A stretch of 14,861 nucleotides of DNA from JAJFFW01 sp039187035 (GTDB taxonomy: Bacteria; Pseudomonadota; Alphaproteobacteria; Caulobacterales; Parvularculaceae): positions 1 through 14,861 of the forward strand of contig JBCCZS010000068.1 of assembly GCA_039187035.1 (NCBI GenBank), written 5' to 3'. The first letter of the stretch is position 1. Every line of letters begins with the position of its first letter. Below the pieces are notes generated by a model, which saw nothing but the letters and a program-made list of their open reading frames with translations, made no database searches and was not told the origin of the DNA. This document shows positions 5,978-13,592 of this stretch, in pieces. The translations under genes and the position numbers were made by a program.

Positions 5978-6047
5978 CAGGCGTGCCCGCCTTCGCGGGC
6001 GGTGACGGGCCTGCCCGCCTTCGCGGACGGTGACGGGCGCGCCCGCC
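5964..6047. repeat. Three tandem copies of a 28-bp palindromic unit
   Basis: Copies span 5964-5991, 5992-6019 and 6020-6047. Each reads TTCGCGGGCGGTGAC, then [AG]GGC, a variable pair, then GCCCGCC, with two or three differences between copies. At the first junction GCCCGC-CTTC-GCGGGC forms a perfect six-pair hairpin (5985-6000); at the second one pair is lost. The first copy contains the dciA stop codon. The unit resembles REP-like elements with a CCCGCNNNNGCGGG core next to GTCA(T/C) that are dispersed in many proteobacterial genomes. It may attenuate transcription or protect mRNA ends between dciA and the DsbA-like gene. Confidence 0.8.
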
Positions 6048-6153
6048 GGCGACCTTGCGTGCACGGTCCGCCTGCGCGAAGTTCAAAAAGCCGCCGCACA
6101 ACCGTTCAGGTCCGCGGTCCTTCTTCGCTTGAAAGCCCAACAAGGACGCTGAG

Positions 6154-6972
6154 ATGATTGAATTTTCAAAACTATTGCCGCGCGCCGCCCTATTGGCCGC
6201 GCCGCTTTTTGTGTTGGCCGCCTGCGCCGACGATAGCCTCGCCGACGCGCCGAAAAAGGCTGGAGACGCTGCAGCGGCGGCGCCCGACGTCGACGCGGAG
6301 ACGGTGTTGCCTTCGGACAAAGTCGTGGGGTCTGCAGACGCGCCGGTCACGGTCTTCGAATATGCGTCGGTGACGTGTCCGGGCTGCGCCGCCGCGCACG
6401 CGCAACTCCTCCCGGACATCAAGAAGGAGTTCGTGGAAACCGGCAAAGTCCGCATCGTTTTCCGGGAGTATCCGAAGGCGCCGTCGTCGCTGGAGCGCCA
6501 GTCGTATCTGGGCTCGCTGATCGCGCGCTGCGCGGCGGACAAAAGCGGCGACAAGGCCTATTTCGCGGTGATTGAGAATTTGCTCGCCACGCAACGCACC
6601 TGGATCACCGGCGACACGTACGCGGAACTCAAAAAAATTGCCGTGCAAGCCGGGCTTAACGATACCGAGTTCGACGACTGCGTGAAGACCCGCGAGGACC
6701 TCTTGCAGGTCATCAATAAAAACATCGATATTGCTGAAAATACGCACAAATTGACCGGTACGCCGACGTTCTTCATCGGCGAGAAGAAGCTGAACGTCGG
6801 TAAGTTGCGCGAGGAGCTGTACGAAGCGCTCGGCGAAGAACCGCCGGCCGAAGACGTCGCTGAAGAGGCCGGCGCCGAGCCCGCGGCGGCTGATGCGGGC
6901 GAAGACGCCGCCGCTTCCGCGGAGGCTCAAGAGGCGCCGGAAACCGCGGACGACGCCGAGAAAGACGACTAG
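6154..6972 (+). CDS. DsbA-family thiol-disulfide lipoprotein (CPGC)
   Basis: The 272-residue product is an envelope-located DsbA/thioredoxin-fold protein. A lipoprotein signal ends in LFVLAAC (lipid-modified C24). After a linker comes SADAPVTVFEYASVTCPGCAAAH with the redox pair C75/C78, FREYP, a helical insertion, and the cis-proline motif TGTPTFFIG, then VGKLREEL. This layout matches the DsbA/'thioredoxin-like' proteins often encoded before smc in alphaproteobacteria. The active site is CPGC rather than the common CPHC, which should change its redox potential. Residues from about 227 form a Glu/Asp/Ala-rich tail with no predicted fold. AAGGA lies seven bases before the ATG. The role is periplasmic disulfide chemistry; oxidase versus reductase or isomerase cannot be decided here. 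It could have its own promoter after the tandem repeat. Confidence 0.85.
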   Translation: MIEFSKLLPRAALLAAPLFVLAACADDSLADAPKKAGDAAAAAPDVDAETVLPSDKVVGSADAPVTVFEYASVTCPGCAAAHAQLLPDIKKEFVETGKVRIVFREYPKAPSSLERQSYLGSLIARCAADKSGDKAYFAVIENLLATQRTWITGDTYAELKKIAVQAGLNDTEFDDCVKTREDLLQVINKNIDIAENTHKLTGTPTFFIGEKKLNVGKLREELYEALGEEPPAEDVAEEAGAEPAAADAGEDAAASAEAQEAPETADDAEKDD

Positions 6973-6986
6973 GCCGTCAAGGCAAT

Positions 6987-7008
6987 CCGCGCCGACGCGT
7001 TGGCGCGG
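6987..7008 (+). other. Hairpin between the DsbA-like gene and smc
   Basis: CCGCGCC (6987-6993) and GGCGCGG (7002-7008) form a perfect seven-pair stem fourteen bases after the upstream stop codon. No T-run follows, so it is at best a weak or factor-assisted terminator or a processing barrier. The remaining spacer to smc holds one GANTC site (GAATC, 7014-7018) and no clear promoter. Confidence 0.35.
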
Positions 7009-7107
7009 ACCGAGAATCGGCGCTCGTTCCTTCGTCTGGATAACGGCCTCGCGCCGCGTGCGATCGCGGCCGGGTCTTGTGGGTCGTAAAAGGTCGGGAC
7101 GCGCCGC

Positions 7108-10100
7108 GTGAAATTCGTCAATCTTCGCCTTGTCGGCTTTAAGTCGTTCGTAGAAACGACCGATTTTGAGATCCGCGACGGGCTGACGGGCGTCGTCGGC
7201 CCTAACGGCTGCGGTAAGTCGAATTTGCTGGAAGCGCTCCGCTGGGTCATGGGCGCGACGTCGGCCAAAGCGCTGCGCGGCGACGGCATGGCGTCGGTCG
7301 TCTTTTCGGGCACCTCGATGCGCCCGGCCCGCAATTGGGCGGAAGTCACGCTGACGCTCGACAATTCCGATCGCAGCGCCCCTGCCGAATACAACGAGAC
7401 CGCGACGATCGAAGTTTCGCGCCGCATCATCCGCAAGGACGACGGGGCCTCGTCGGTTTATCGCATCAACGCCAAAGAAGTGCGCGCAAAGGACGTGCAG
7501 CTTCTGTTTGCGGACGCCGCCTCCGGCGCCAACTCGCCGTCGCTCGTACGCCAGGGCCAAGTCGCCGACCTCATCAACGCCAACCCGCAGAACCGTCGCC
7601 GGTTGTTGGAAGACGCGGCCGGCGTCGCCGGTCTGCATACGCGCCGCCATGAGGCCGAGCTTCGCCTGCGCGCGGCGGAGACCAACCTCGAACGGCTCGA
7701 CGACGTCGCGGGCGAGTTGGAAACGCGCAAAGCCGCCCTCGCCCGACAGGCGCGCCAGGCGGTGCGCTACCGAAACCTCTCCGGCGACATCCGCCGGGCG
7801 GAGGCGATGGCCGCCTTCCTGCGGTGGCGTGGCGCGCAGGATGCGATGGACGGGGCGCGCGCCGAACTTGCCGAGGTCGAAGACCTTGTCGGCGAGGCCG
7901 TGCGGACGGCGGCGGCGGCGAGCGCGTCCCAGGCCCGCGCCCACGAGGCGCTGGAGCCCTTGCGAATAAAAGAAGCCGAAGCCGCAGCCGGCCTCCACCG
8001 ACTGACCGTCGCGAAAGAGACCTTGGACGCCGACGCGGCGCGCGCGCAGGCCGAGGTTGAGCGCTTGCGCGACGCGCTTGAACGACTCGCCGGCGATGAC
8101 GCGCGCGAACGCGAACTCTCCCAAGACGCGCAGGAAGCGCTCGCGGCGCTCGACAGCGAGGAAGCGGGCCTGAAGACGCGCGAGACGTCGGAAGCGGCGC
8201 GGCTTGAAGACGCCGCCGCGCGCCTGCGCGAAGCGGAGGCCGATCTCGCCGACGCGGAGGGCGCCCTCGAGACGCAAACGGCGCATGCGGCCGAAATCGA
8301 CGCGCGTCGGCGCGCCGCGGAAAAATCGCTGACGGACTCCCGCGCGCGACGCGACGCGCTCGGCCGGCGGGTCGCCGAAAAAGAGAGCGAGCGCGCCGCG
8401 GCCCGTTTGTCCGACGAAGAGCATTCGGCGCTGGCAACGGCGCGCACCGACGTTGCAACGGCCGAAGCCGCGCGCCTTGAGGCGGAGAACGCGCTCGCCG
8501 GCGCGCGCGAGGCCAAAGACGCCGCACGCGCACAGGAAGCCGCCGCCCGGCCCGCCCGCGAAAAAGCCGAGCGCCGCCACGCCGAACTGCGCGCCGAATG
8601 CGAGGCGCTGCAACGCTTGCTCGACGCCGGAGGCGGCGACGCGGAAGGCGCGGCCCTCATAGAAACAGTTGACGTCGCAGCCGGTTACGAGAACGCGTTC
8701 GCCGCCGCGCTCGGCGACGATCTCGATGCGGTCGTCGACAATGACGCCGCCGCGCGCCATTGGTCGCGCGCCGGGGCCGCGCCCGTCGTCGACGCGCCGG
8801 GGCTTTTGCCGACCGGCGTTCGTCCGCTCGCGGACTTTGTGACCGCGCCGCCTGCGCTCGCGCGGCGGCTGTCCGCGATCGGCGTTGCGGGGCCCGACGA
8901 CGCGGCGGCGTTGCAGCCGACGCTCGCGCCCGGCGTGCGCCTGGTCTCCGCCGACGGCGGCCTTTGGCGCTGGGACGGCTTCGTCTCCCGGCCGGAAGCG
9001 AAAACGTCGGCGGCGATCCGCCTTGAGCAACGCAATCGCCTGCAAACGCTCGTCGTCGACCTCCAGGCCGCGGACGCGCACGCCGACGAGACGCGCCGCG
9101 CCCATGACGCCGTGCGCGCCGGCGCCGAGGAAAGCGAAACGCTGGAGCGGGCGGCGTCCGACGCGCTCGCCGCCGCCGGGCGCGCGCTCGACGCGGCCCG
9201 TGATCGCTCGTCTCGTCTGGAGACCGCGCGCGAACGGGCGGCCTCAAAGCTTGAAGCGGTCTCAACCGCGCTCGCCGCACTCGTTCACGATGCGGAGGAT
9301 GCGACGCAAGCGGCGACGGACGCCGAGGCGGCGTTGACCGCGTTGCCGGACGCCGACGCGGCGATGGCGGGGCTCGGCGCGGCGCGCGAACGGGTGGGCG
9401 CGGCGCGCGGCGTCGCGGGCGAAGCGCGCGCGGCCCACAACGACCTTGCACGCGAAGCGGCGATGCGTGCGAGCCGGTTTGAGGCGATTGCGCGCGAACG
9501 CGGCGTGTGGACGAACCGCGCGCAAACCGCACAAGCGCGTCTCGCCGAAGTCGGCGCGCGGCGGGCCGAGACCGAAAGCGCGTTGAACGCTGCGGCCGCG
9601 GCGCCGGACGAAATTGAGACCCGCCGCGTCAGCCTCCTCGACGCGCTCGGCGACGCCGAACATGCGCGCAACGCCGCCGCAGACGCGCTTCAGGCCGCGC
9701 AAAACGCGGCGGCGGACGCCGACCGCACGCTGAAAGACGCGGAAACGCAAGCCGCAGAGGCGCGCGAGGCGCGCGCCCGCATCGGCGCGCAGGTCGAAAA
9801 CGCAAACGCTCGCGTCGAGGAAGCGCTCGCCGACGCAACGGAGATCGCCGAAGGCGGCCCCGACGCGCTCCTCGACGTCGCCGAACACAAAACGGACAAA
9901 GCCCTGCCGACGCGTGACGACGTCGACCGCAAGCTCGAACGTTATAAACGCGAGCGGGAAAATCTCGGCGGCGTTAATCTGCAGGCTGACGAAGAATTGC
10001 GCGAACTCGCCGAGCGTCTGGACGAATTGACGGCCGAACGAGAGGACTGCGAAGGCGCGATCCGCAAATTGCGGGCGGCGATCGGCGGGCTCAACCGTGA

Positions 10101-10587
10101 AGCGCGCCAGCGCCTCCACGACGCGTTCGAGACCGTCAGCACTAATTTCTCGCGTCTCTTTACACGCCTGTTCAATGGCGGCGAAGCGGAACTGCGCCTT
10201 ATCGACTCCGAAGACGTTCTGGATGCGGGGCTTGAAATCCTCGCCTCCCCGCCCGGCAAAAAGCTCACCTCGATCTCGCTCATGTCCGGCGGCGAACAAG
10301 CGCTGACCGCGACGGCGCTCATCTTCGCGGTGTTTATGGCGAACCCGGCGCCCGTGTGCGTTCTCGACGAGGTGGACGCACCGCTCGACGATGCGAATAC
10401 GGAGCGTTTCTGCCTTCTTTTGTCGGAAATGGCGCGCGAGACGCAGACCCGCTTCATCGTCATCACGCACCACGCGCTGACCATGTCGCGCATGGACCGT
10501 TTGTTTGGGGTCACGATGATTGAACGCGGCGTCAGCCAGCTCGTCTCGGTCGACCTTCAGCGTGCGGCGCAATTAGCGGCGGAATAA
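7108..10587 (+). CDS. smc: Chromosome segregation ATPase SMC
   Basis: SMC, with ScpA and ScpB, forms the condensin-like complex that aligns chromosome arms. The 1159-residue product is full length. The N-terminal head starts MKFVNLRLVGFKSFVE with Walker A GPNGCGKS (31-38); a first coiled coil covers about 170-510; the hinge is about 515-640 (LIETVDVAAGYENAFAAALG onward); the second coil runs to about 1010; the C-terminal head has the signature LMSGGEQ (1058-1064), Walker B VCVLDEVDAPLDD with D1087/E1088, and the H-loop ITHH. The coils are unusually Ala/Glu/Arg-rich, as expected at this GC content. GTG 7108 is the start, since family similarity begins at once; its Shine-Dalgarno is weak (AAAAGG, 14 bases away). 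No scpA or scpB is in the window. Confidence 0.97.
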   Translation: MKFVNLRLVGFKSFVETTDFEIRDGLTGVVGPNGCGKSNLLEALRWVMGATSAKALRGDGMASVVFSGTSMRPARNWAEVTLTLDNSDRSAPAEYNETATIEVSRRIIRKDDGASSVYRINAKEVRAKDVQLLFADAASGANSPSLVRQGQVADLINANPQNRRRLLEDAAGVAGLHTRRHEAELRLRAAETNLERLDDVAGELETRKAALARQARQAVRYRNLSGDIRRAEAMAAFLRWRGAQDAMDGARAELAEVEDLVGEAVRTAAAASASQARAHEALEPLRIKEAEAAAGLHRLTVAKETLDADAARAQAEVERLRDALERLAGDDARERELSQDAQEALAALDSEEAGLKTRETSEAARLEDAAARLREAEADLADAEGALETQTAHAAEIDARRRAAEKSLTDSRARRDALGRRVAEKESERAAARLSDEEHSALATARTDVATAEAARLEAENALAGAREAKDAARAQEAAARPAREKAERRHAELRAECEALQRLLDAGGGDAEGAALIETVDVAAGYENAFAAALGDDLDAVVDNDAAARHWSRAGAAPVVDAPGLLPTGVRPLADFVTAPPALARRLSAIGVAGPDDAAALQPTLAPGVRLVSADGGLWRWDGFVSRPEAKTSAAIRLEQRNRLQTLVVDLQAADAHADETRRAHDAVRAGAEESETLERAASDALAAAGRALDAARDRSSRLETARERAASKLEAVSTALAALVHDAEDATQAATDAEAALTALPDADAAMAGLGAARERVGAARGVAGEARAAHNDLAREAAMRASRFEAIARERGVWTNRAQTAQARLAEVGARRAETESALNAAAAAPDEIETRRVSLLDALGDAEHARNAAADALQAAQNAAADADRTLKDAETQAAEAREARARIGAQVENANARVEEALADATEIAEGGPDALLDVAEHKTDKALPTRDDVDRKLERYKRERENLGGVNLQADEELRELAERLDELTAEREDCEGAIRKLRAAIGGLNREARQRLHDAFETVSTNFSRLFTRLFNGGEAELRLIDSEDVLDAGLEILASPPGKKLTSISLMSGGEQALTATALIFAVFMANPAPVCVLDEVDAPLDDANTERFCLLLSEMARETQTRFIVITHHALTMSRMDRLFGVTMIERGVSQLVSVDLQRAAQLAAE

Positions 10588-10606
10588 CGCGGCCTTTATA
10601 CCCCCC

Positions 10607-10642
10607 AACAAAAAACGGGCCCCGACGGGGCCCGTTTCTTTT
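10607..10642. terminator. Bidirectional rho-independent terminator
   Basis: AAACGGGCCCC (10613-10623) and GGGGCCCGTTT (10627-10637) form an eleven-pair stem around GAC. On the plus strand TTTCTTTT follows (10635-10642); on the minus strand the A-rich 10607-10615 gives a T-run. It lies 25 bases past the smc stop and 26 before the stop of the convergent receptor gene, so it can end both transcripts. Confidence 0.92.
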
Positions 10643-10662
10643 AGTTCGACTGATCGCCGCAC

Positions 10663-13305
10663 TTAGAAGCGCTTACGGATCGTCAAGCCGTACGTGCGCG
10701 GCTGGTTCGCATAACCGGAGAAGCTGCCCGGTTGCGCCACCGAGGGGAACGCGGAGACTTGGAAGTCGTCGTCCGTCAAGTTGCGGCCCCAAATCGTGAC
10801 GCCGAAACCGCCTTCCGTTTCGTAGCCGACGGATGCGGCGAGCAAGTTTTGTTCGCGCGAGGCGACGGCGGCCGGCACGTTGTCGATGACCTGCGTGTCG
10901 CTTTCATACTGATACTCGATGCGGCCGAAGCCGACCGCGCCGTTCGCGAAATCGTGCGTGTAGACCGCGGACGTCGCAATCGAGACCGGGTGGATGCCGG
11001 CCGGGTCCGTGCCGGACGCGTCGAACGACAACGGCGCCGGGAAGCCCTGACAAGCGGGAACGAACGACGCGCAGGGCGACTCCAGGAAGGAGTCGTATTC
11101 CGGATCGAGATAGGTCAGCGCGAAGTTCAGGACGAGCGGATCGACCGGGCTGTACGCGCTTTCAATTTCGAAACCGCGAACCGACTGCTCGCCCGCATTC
11201 GCCAATTGGAAGCCGGTGCCGACGAACAGGTTCGATTGGAAATCCTCGATCTTCTGGTCAAACAGCGCGACGTTGATGAAACCGCCGTCGAAGCGGGCTT
11301 TGGCCCCGATTTCGAAGAGGCGGACGTCTTCGGGCGCCGCCGTGCGGCCGAGGCCGGCGACGTTCGGCGGCTGGGAGTCGTTCGAAAGGTTGAAAGCGCC
11401 CGCTTTCCAGCCCGTCGCATACGTGAAGTAGACGTTGACGTTGTCCAAGAGATCGTACGCGACTTGCGCCGTGTACGTAATTTGGTCGTCTTCAAGGATG
11501 CCGTCGTCTTCCGGATTGTTCGGGTCCGGGAAGTTTGTTTGCGGCTGGAACAACTGCACCGGCAAGAGCGCCAGGGCCGAGTTGCAGAGAAGAAGCGGGT
11601 TGCCCGGATCGCAAGGCGTCTGCGACAGGACGGTCGCCGCGCCGCCGACGGTCGTCGCCGCGCCCGGGTTGGAGAACACGGCCGGCGCCACGAGCGCCGG
11701 ATTGAACGGCGCGCCGGACAAGGCGCCGATGTTCTGCGGCGTCGCCGGGAGGCCGGTGAACTGCGTGAACGCGCCGGCGAAGCCGAGCAGCTCCAGGTCG
11801 ATATCGCGCGAGAACACATCCGTCAGCAGAAGGTCGGAGACGACTTCTTTTTCGTCATAAGTGTACGCGACGCCGCCGGTGATCGTCAGGCGGTCGGTGA
11901 CGTTCCAAGCGACCTGGCCGAAGAACGAGTAGGACAGGTTGTCCATGTCGAATTCGGTGAAGACGCCTTGGCCGGGCGCGAAGAACGTAGAGGGCGGCAG
12001 GCCCAACTGCGTTTCAATGTCGCCGAGCGCGCCGGCCGCGCCTGCAAGGGCGGTCTGCAGATCGAAGAATGCGCGCGCCTGATCTTCGAAGATGATGTCG
12101 CGCTCGGTGGTGACTTTTTCGTCGAACACGAACGCGCCGACAAGCCAGTCGATCGTGTTCGTTCCGACCGACGAGATCCGCAGTTCTTGCGTGAACGTCT
12201 CGAATTTATTGGAGATCGGGTTCTCCGCGACGGCGGCGGCGGTGAAGTCGATGTCGCCGTTGTTTTCGTCAGTTTGTTCCCGGTACGACGTGATCGAGGT
12301 CAGCTGCGCGACGCCAAGGTCCCAGTCGGCCTGGATGGACGCACCGCGACCTTCAAGCGTGTTGGTCGGCAAGGCGTTGAGCGCGATTTCGCGGTCGAAC
12401 GGATCGGCGCCGTCGTCGATCGCTTCGCCCAAGCCCGGCAGGAAGCCGCCGCCCGGAAGCGGAACGCCCGCGCCGACGATGCCCGTGACCGGGCCAAGTT
12501 GCGTCTGAATGACGCCGCAGCAGGTTTCGTTCGAGATCCGGTTGTAGTCGCCGATCACGCGGAAAGAGAGCGTGTCCGTCGGTTCCCAAAGCAGTTGCGC
12601 GCGGGCGGCCCAGCGATCGCGGTCGTTGACGTCTGATCCGTCAACGACGTTCGTATAGAAACCGTCGCGTTTGTTGATGGAACCCGACACGCGGAAAGCG
12701 AGATTTTCCGCAAGCGGACCGGTGAGCGTCCCGCGGAAGGCGATCTGGTCGAAATTGCCGGCGGTCGCTTCGACGCTGCCGCCCCAATCAAAGTCCGGCC
12801 GCTTGGTGGTGATCGAGATGGCGCCGGCGGAAACGTTCTTGCCGAACAGGGTCGACTGCGGACCGCGCAGGACTTCGACGCGCTCAAGCGTCGGCAAGTC
12901 CAAAATCGCCGATGCAGAACGCGACCGGAAGACGCCGTCGATGAAGACGCCGACCGAGCTCTCGATGCCGGGGTTGTTCGCGCCGTTGCCGAACCCGCGA
13001 ATAATGAAGGTCGTCTGCGAGGAGTTTTGCAGCTGGCTGATCCGCAGTGACGGAACGACCGTCTGCAAGTCAAACAGGTCGAATACCTGCGCCTGCTCGA
13101 TGACGGAGTCGTCGACGACTGAAACGGCGACCGGCACTTCTTGCAGCGTTTTTTCCCGCTTCGTCGCCGTGACGATGATTTCGTCGTCGAACTGCGCGGC
13201 CGCAGTCGTCGCAGCGCCCGTCGTCGCGACGGCGGCGACGGCCGTGCCGGCTAGTAGACGTTCGACGAAGCGGCGGGCGCCGCCCGCGTTGATCGCGTTG
13301 GTCAT
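10663..13305 (-). CDS. TonB-dependent outer-membrane receptor
   Basis: The 880-residue product is a TonB-dependent receptor: a 22-strand barrel with a plug that imports a scarce ligand using TonB-ExbBD energy. A signal peptide ends near AATTAAA-Q (37/38). The TonB box is DEIIVTATKR (41-50), then the plug with SVGVFIDGVFRSRSA, LERVEVLRGPQSTLFGKNVSAGAISITTKRP, and barrel strands to a final RKRF with terminal Phe, the BAM recognition residue. ATG 13305 starts a normal signal peptide; the open frame reaches 13485, but those 60 residues look non-coding. AAGGGG lies eleven bases upstream. Three cysteine groups (CC in SNETCCGV, a CX11C pair and a CX7C pair) may staple surface loops. The type resembles receptors numerous in Caulobacter and sphingomonads; the ligand cannot be told. 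Confidence 0.93.
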   Translation of the reverse strand: MTNAINAGGARRFVERLLAGTAVAAVATTGAATTAAAQFDDEIIVTATKREKTLQEVPVAVSVVDDSVIEQAQVFDLFDLQTVVPSLRISQLQNSSQTTFIIRGFGNGANNPGIESSVGVFIDGVFRSRSASAILDLPTLERVEVLRGPQSTLFGKNVSAGAISITTKRPDFDWGGSVEATAGNFDQIAFRGTLTGPLAENLAFRVSGSINKRDGFYTNVVDGSDVNDRDRWAARAQLLWEPTDTLSFRVIGDYNRISNETCCGVIQTQLGPVTGIVGAGVPLPGGGFLPGLGEAIDDGADPFDREIALNALPTNTLEGRGASIQADWDLGVAQLTSITSYREQTDENNGDIDFTAAAVAENPISNKFETFTQELRISSVGTNTIDWLVGAFVFDEKVTTERDIIFEDQARAFFDLQTALAGAAGALGDIETQLGLPPSTFFAPGQGVFTEFDMDNLSYSFFGQVAWNVTDRLTITGGVAYTYDEKEVVSDLLLTDVFSRDIDLELLGFAGAFTQFTGLPATPQNIGALSGAPFNPALVAPAVFSNPGAATTVGGAATVLSQTPCDPGNPLLLCNSALALLPVQLFQPQTNFPDPNNPEDDGILEDDQITYTAQVAYDLLDNVNVYFTYATGWKAGAFNLSNDSQPPNVAGLGRTAAPEDVRLFEIGAKARFDGGFINVALFDQKIEDFQSNLFVGTGFQLANAGEQSVRGFEIESAYSPVDPLVLNFALTYLDPEYDSFLESPCASFVPACQGFPAPLSFDASGTDPAGIHPVSIATSAVYTHDFANGAVGFGRIEYQYESDTQVIDNVPAAVASREQNLLAASVGYETEGGFGVTIWGRNLTDDDFQVSAFPSVAQPGSFSGYANQPRTYGLTIRKRF

Positions 13306-13389
13306 GACCTCTTGGACCCCTTGGTTAAGCCCCTCCCTGAACGGGGCGTTCTTTTTACTTTCAACAATCGTTCGGCGCGCACCGGCAGA

Positions 13390-13443
13390 CCGGATCGGAG
13401 TTGTTACGCGTCTATAACAGCTAGTCCAGCGAACGCGATCCGG
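13390..13443. promoter_or_regulatory. Nested inverted repeats upstream of receptor gene
   Basis: TGTTA (13402-13406) and TAACA (13415-13419) form a perfect inverted repeat with an eight-base centre, flanked by CCGGATC (13390-13396) and GATCCGG (13437-13443), also a perfect inverted pair. The site is about 85-140 bases before the receptor start, where an operator is expected. No Fur-type consensus is evident, and no regulator gene is in the window. Confidence 0.4.
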
Positions 13444-13492
13444 CTCCGTCCGGTTGGCGCGCGGGCAGTAGCAAATATGCCACAACCGCCCG

Positions 13493-13510
13493 AACCGTGA
13501 GCGTACGGTT
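13493..13510. repeat. 6-bp inverted repeat between hlyD-like and receptor genes
   Basis: AACCGT (13493-13498) and ACGGTT (13505-13510) form a perfect inverted repeat with a six-base centre. It is followed on the plus strand by two TTAAC direct repeats (13509-13513, 13522-13526). It could be a weak hairpin or a binding site; nothing else supports either. Confidence 0.3.
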
Positions 13511-13553
13511 AACGGAAATGCTTAACAGGTGGTGAAAAGCGTCGGCTGAATGA

Positions 13554-13568
13554 TGCTGCGGCGCAGCA
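13554..13568 (-). other. Short hairpin after the HlyD-like gene
   Basis: TGCTGC and GCAGCA form a perfect six-pair stem around a three-base loop, 25 bases past the HlyD-like stop on the minus strand. The following TCATTCAG is not a convincing T-run, so termination here is only possible. Confidence 0.35.
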
Positions 13569-13592
13569 GTCTTCTGACGGCGCGGCCGCGCC

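Noticed and set aside
5964..6047. CRISPR array
   Set aside because: The three units are directly adjacent with no unique spacers.
6190..9105. 971-codon open frame on the minus strand opposite smc
   Set aside because: Arg-rich antisense shadow of the smc and DsbA-like genes, a usual effect of high GC content; no recognisable domain and both sense genes are certain.
10732..12636. 634-codon open frame on the plus strand opposite the receptor gene
   Set aside because: Its Arg/Val/Asp-rich composition is typical of an antisense frame; the receptor on the minus strand has clear family motifs.
13349..13363. GTTC-N7-TTTC near the receptor start as a second SOS box
   Set aside because: The second half-site is not GTTC, and SOS control of this receptor has no other support.
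13306..13485. N-terminal extension of the TonB receptor back to 13485
   Set aside because: It would put about 60 residues before a complete, normal signal peptide, across the likely promoter.
13509..13526. TTAAC-N8-TTAAC as a CtrA site
   Set aside because: TTAA-to-TTAA spacing is nine bases, not the seven of the CtrA consensus, and it is far from either start codon.
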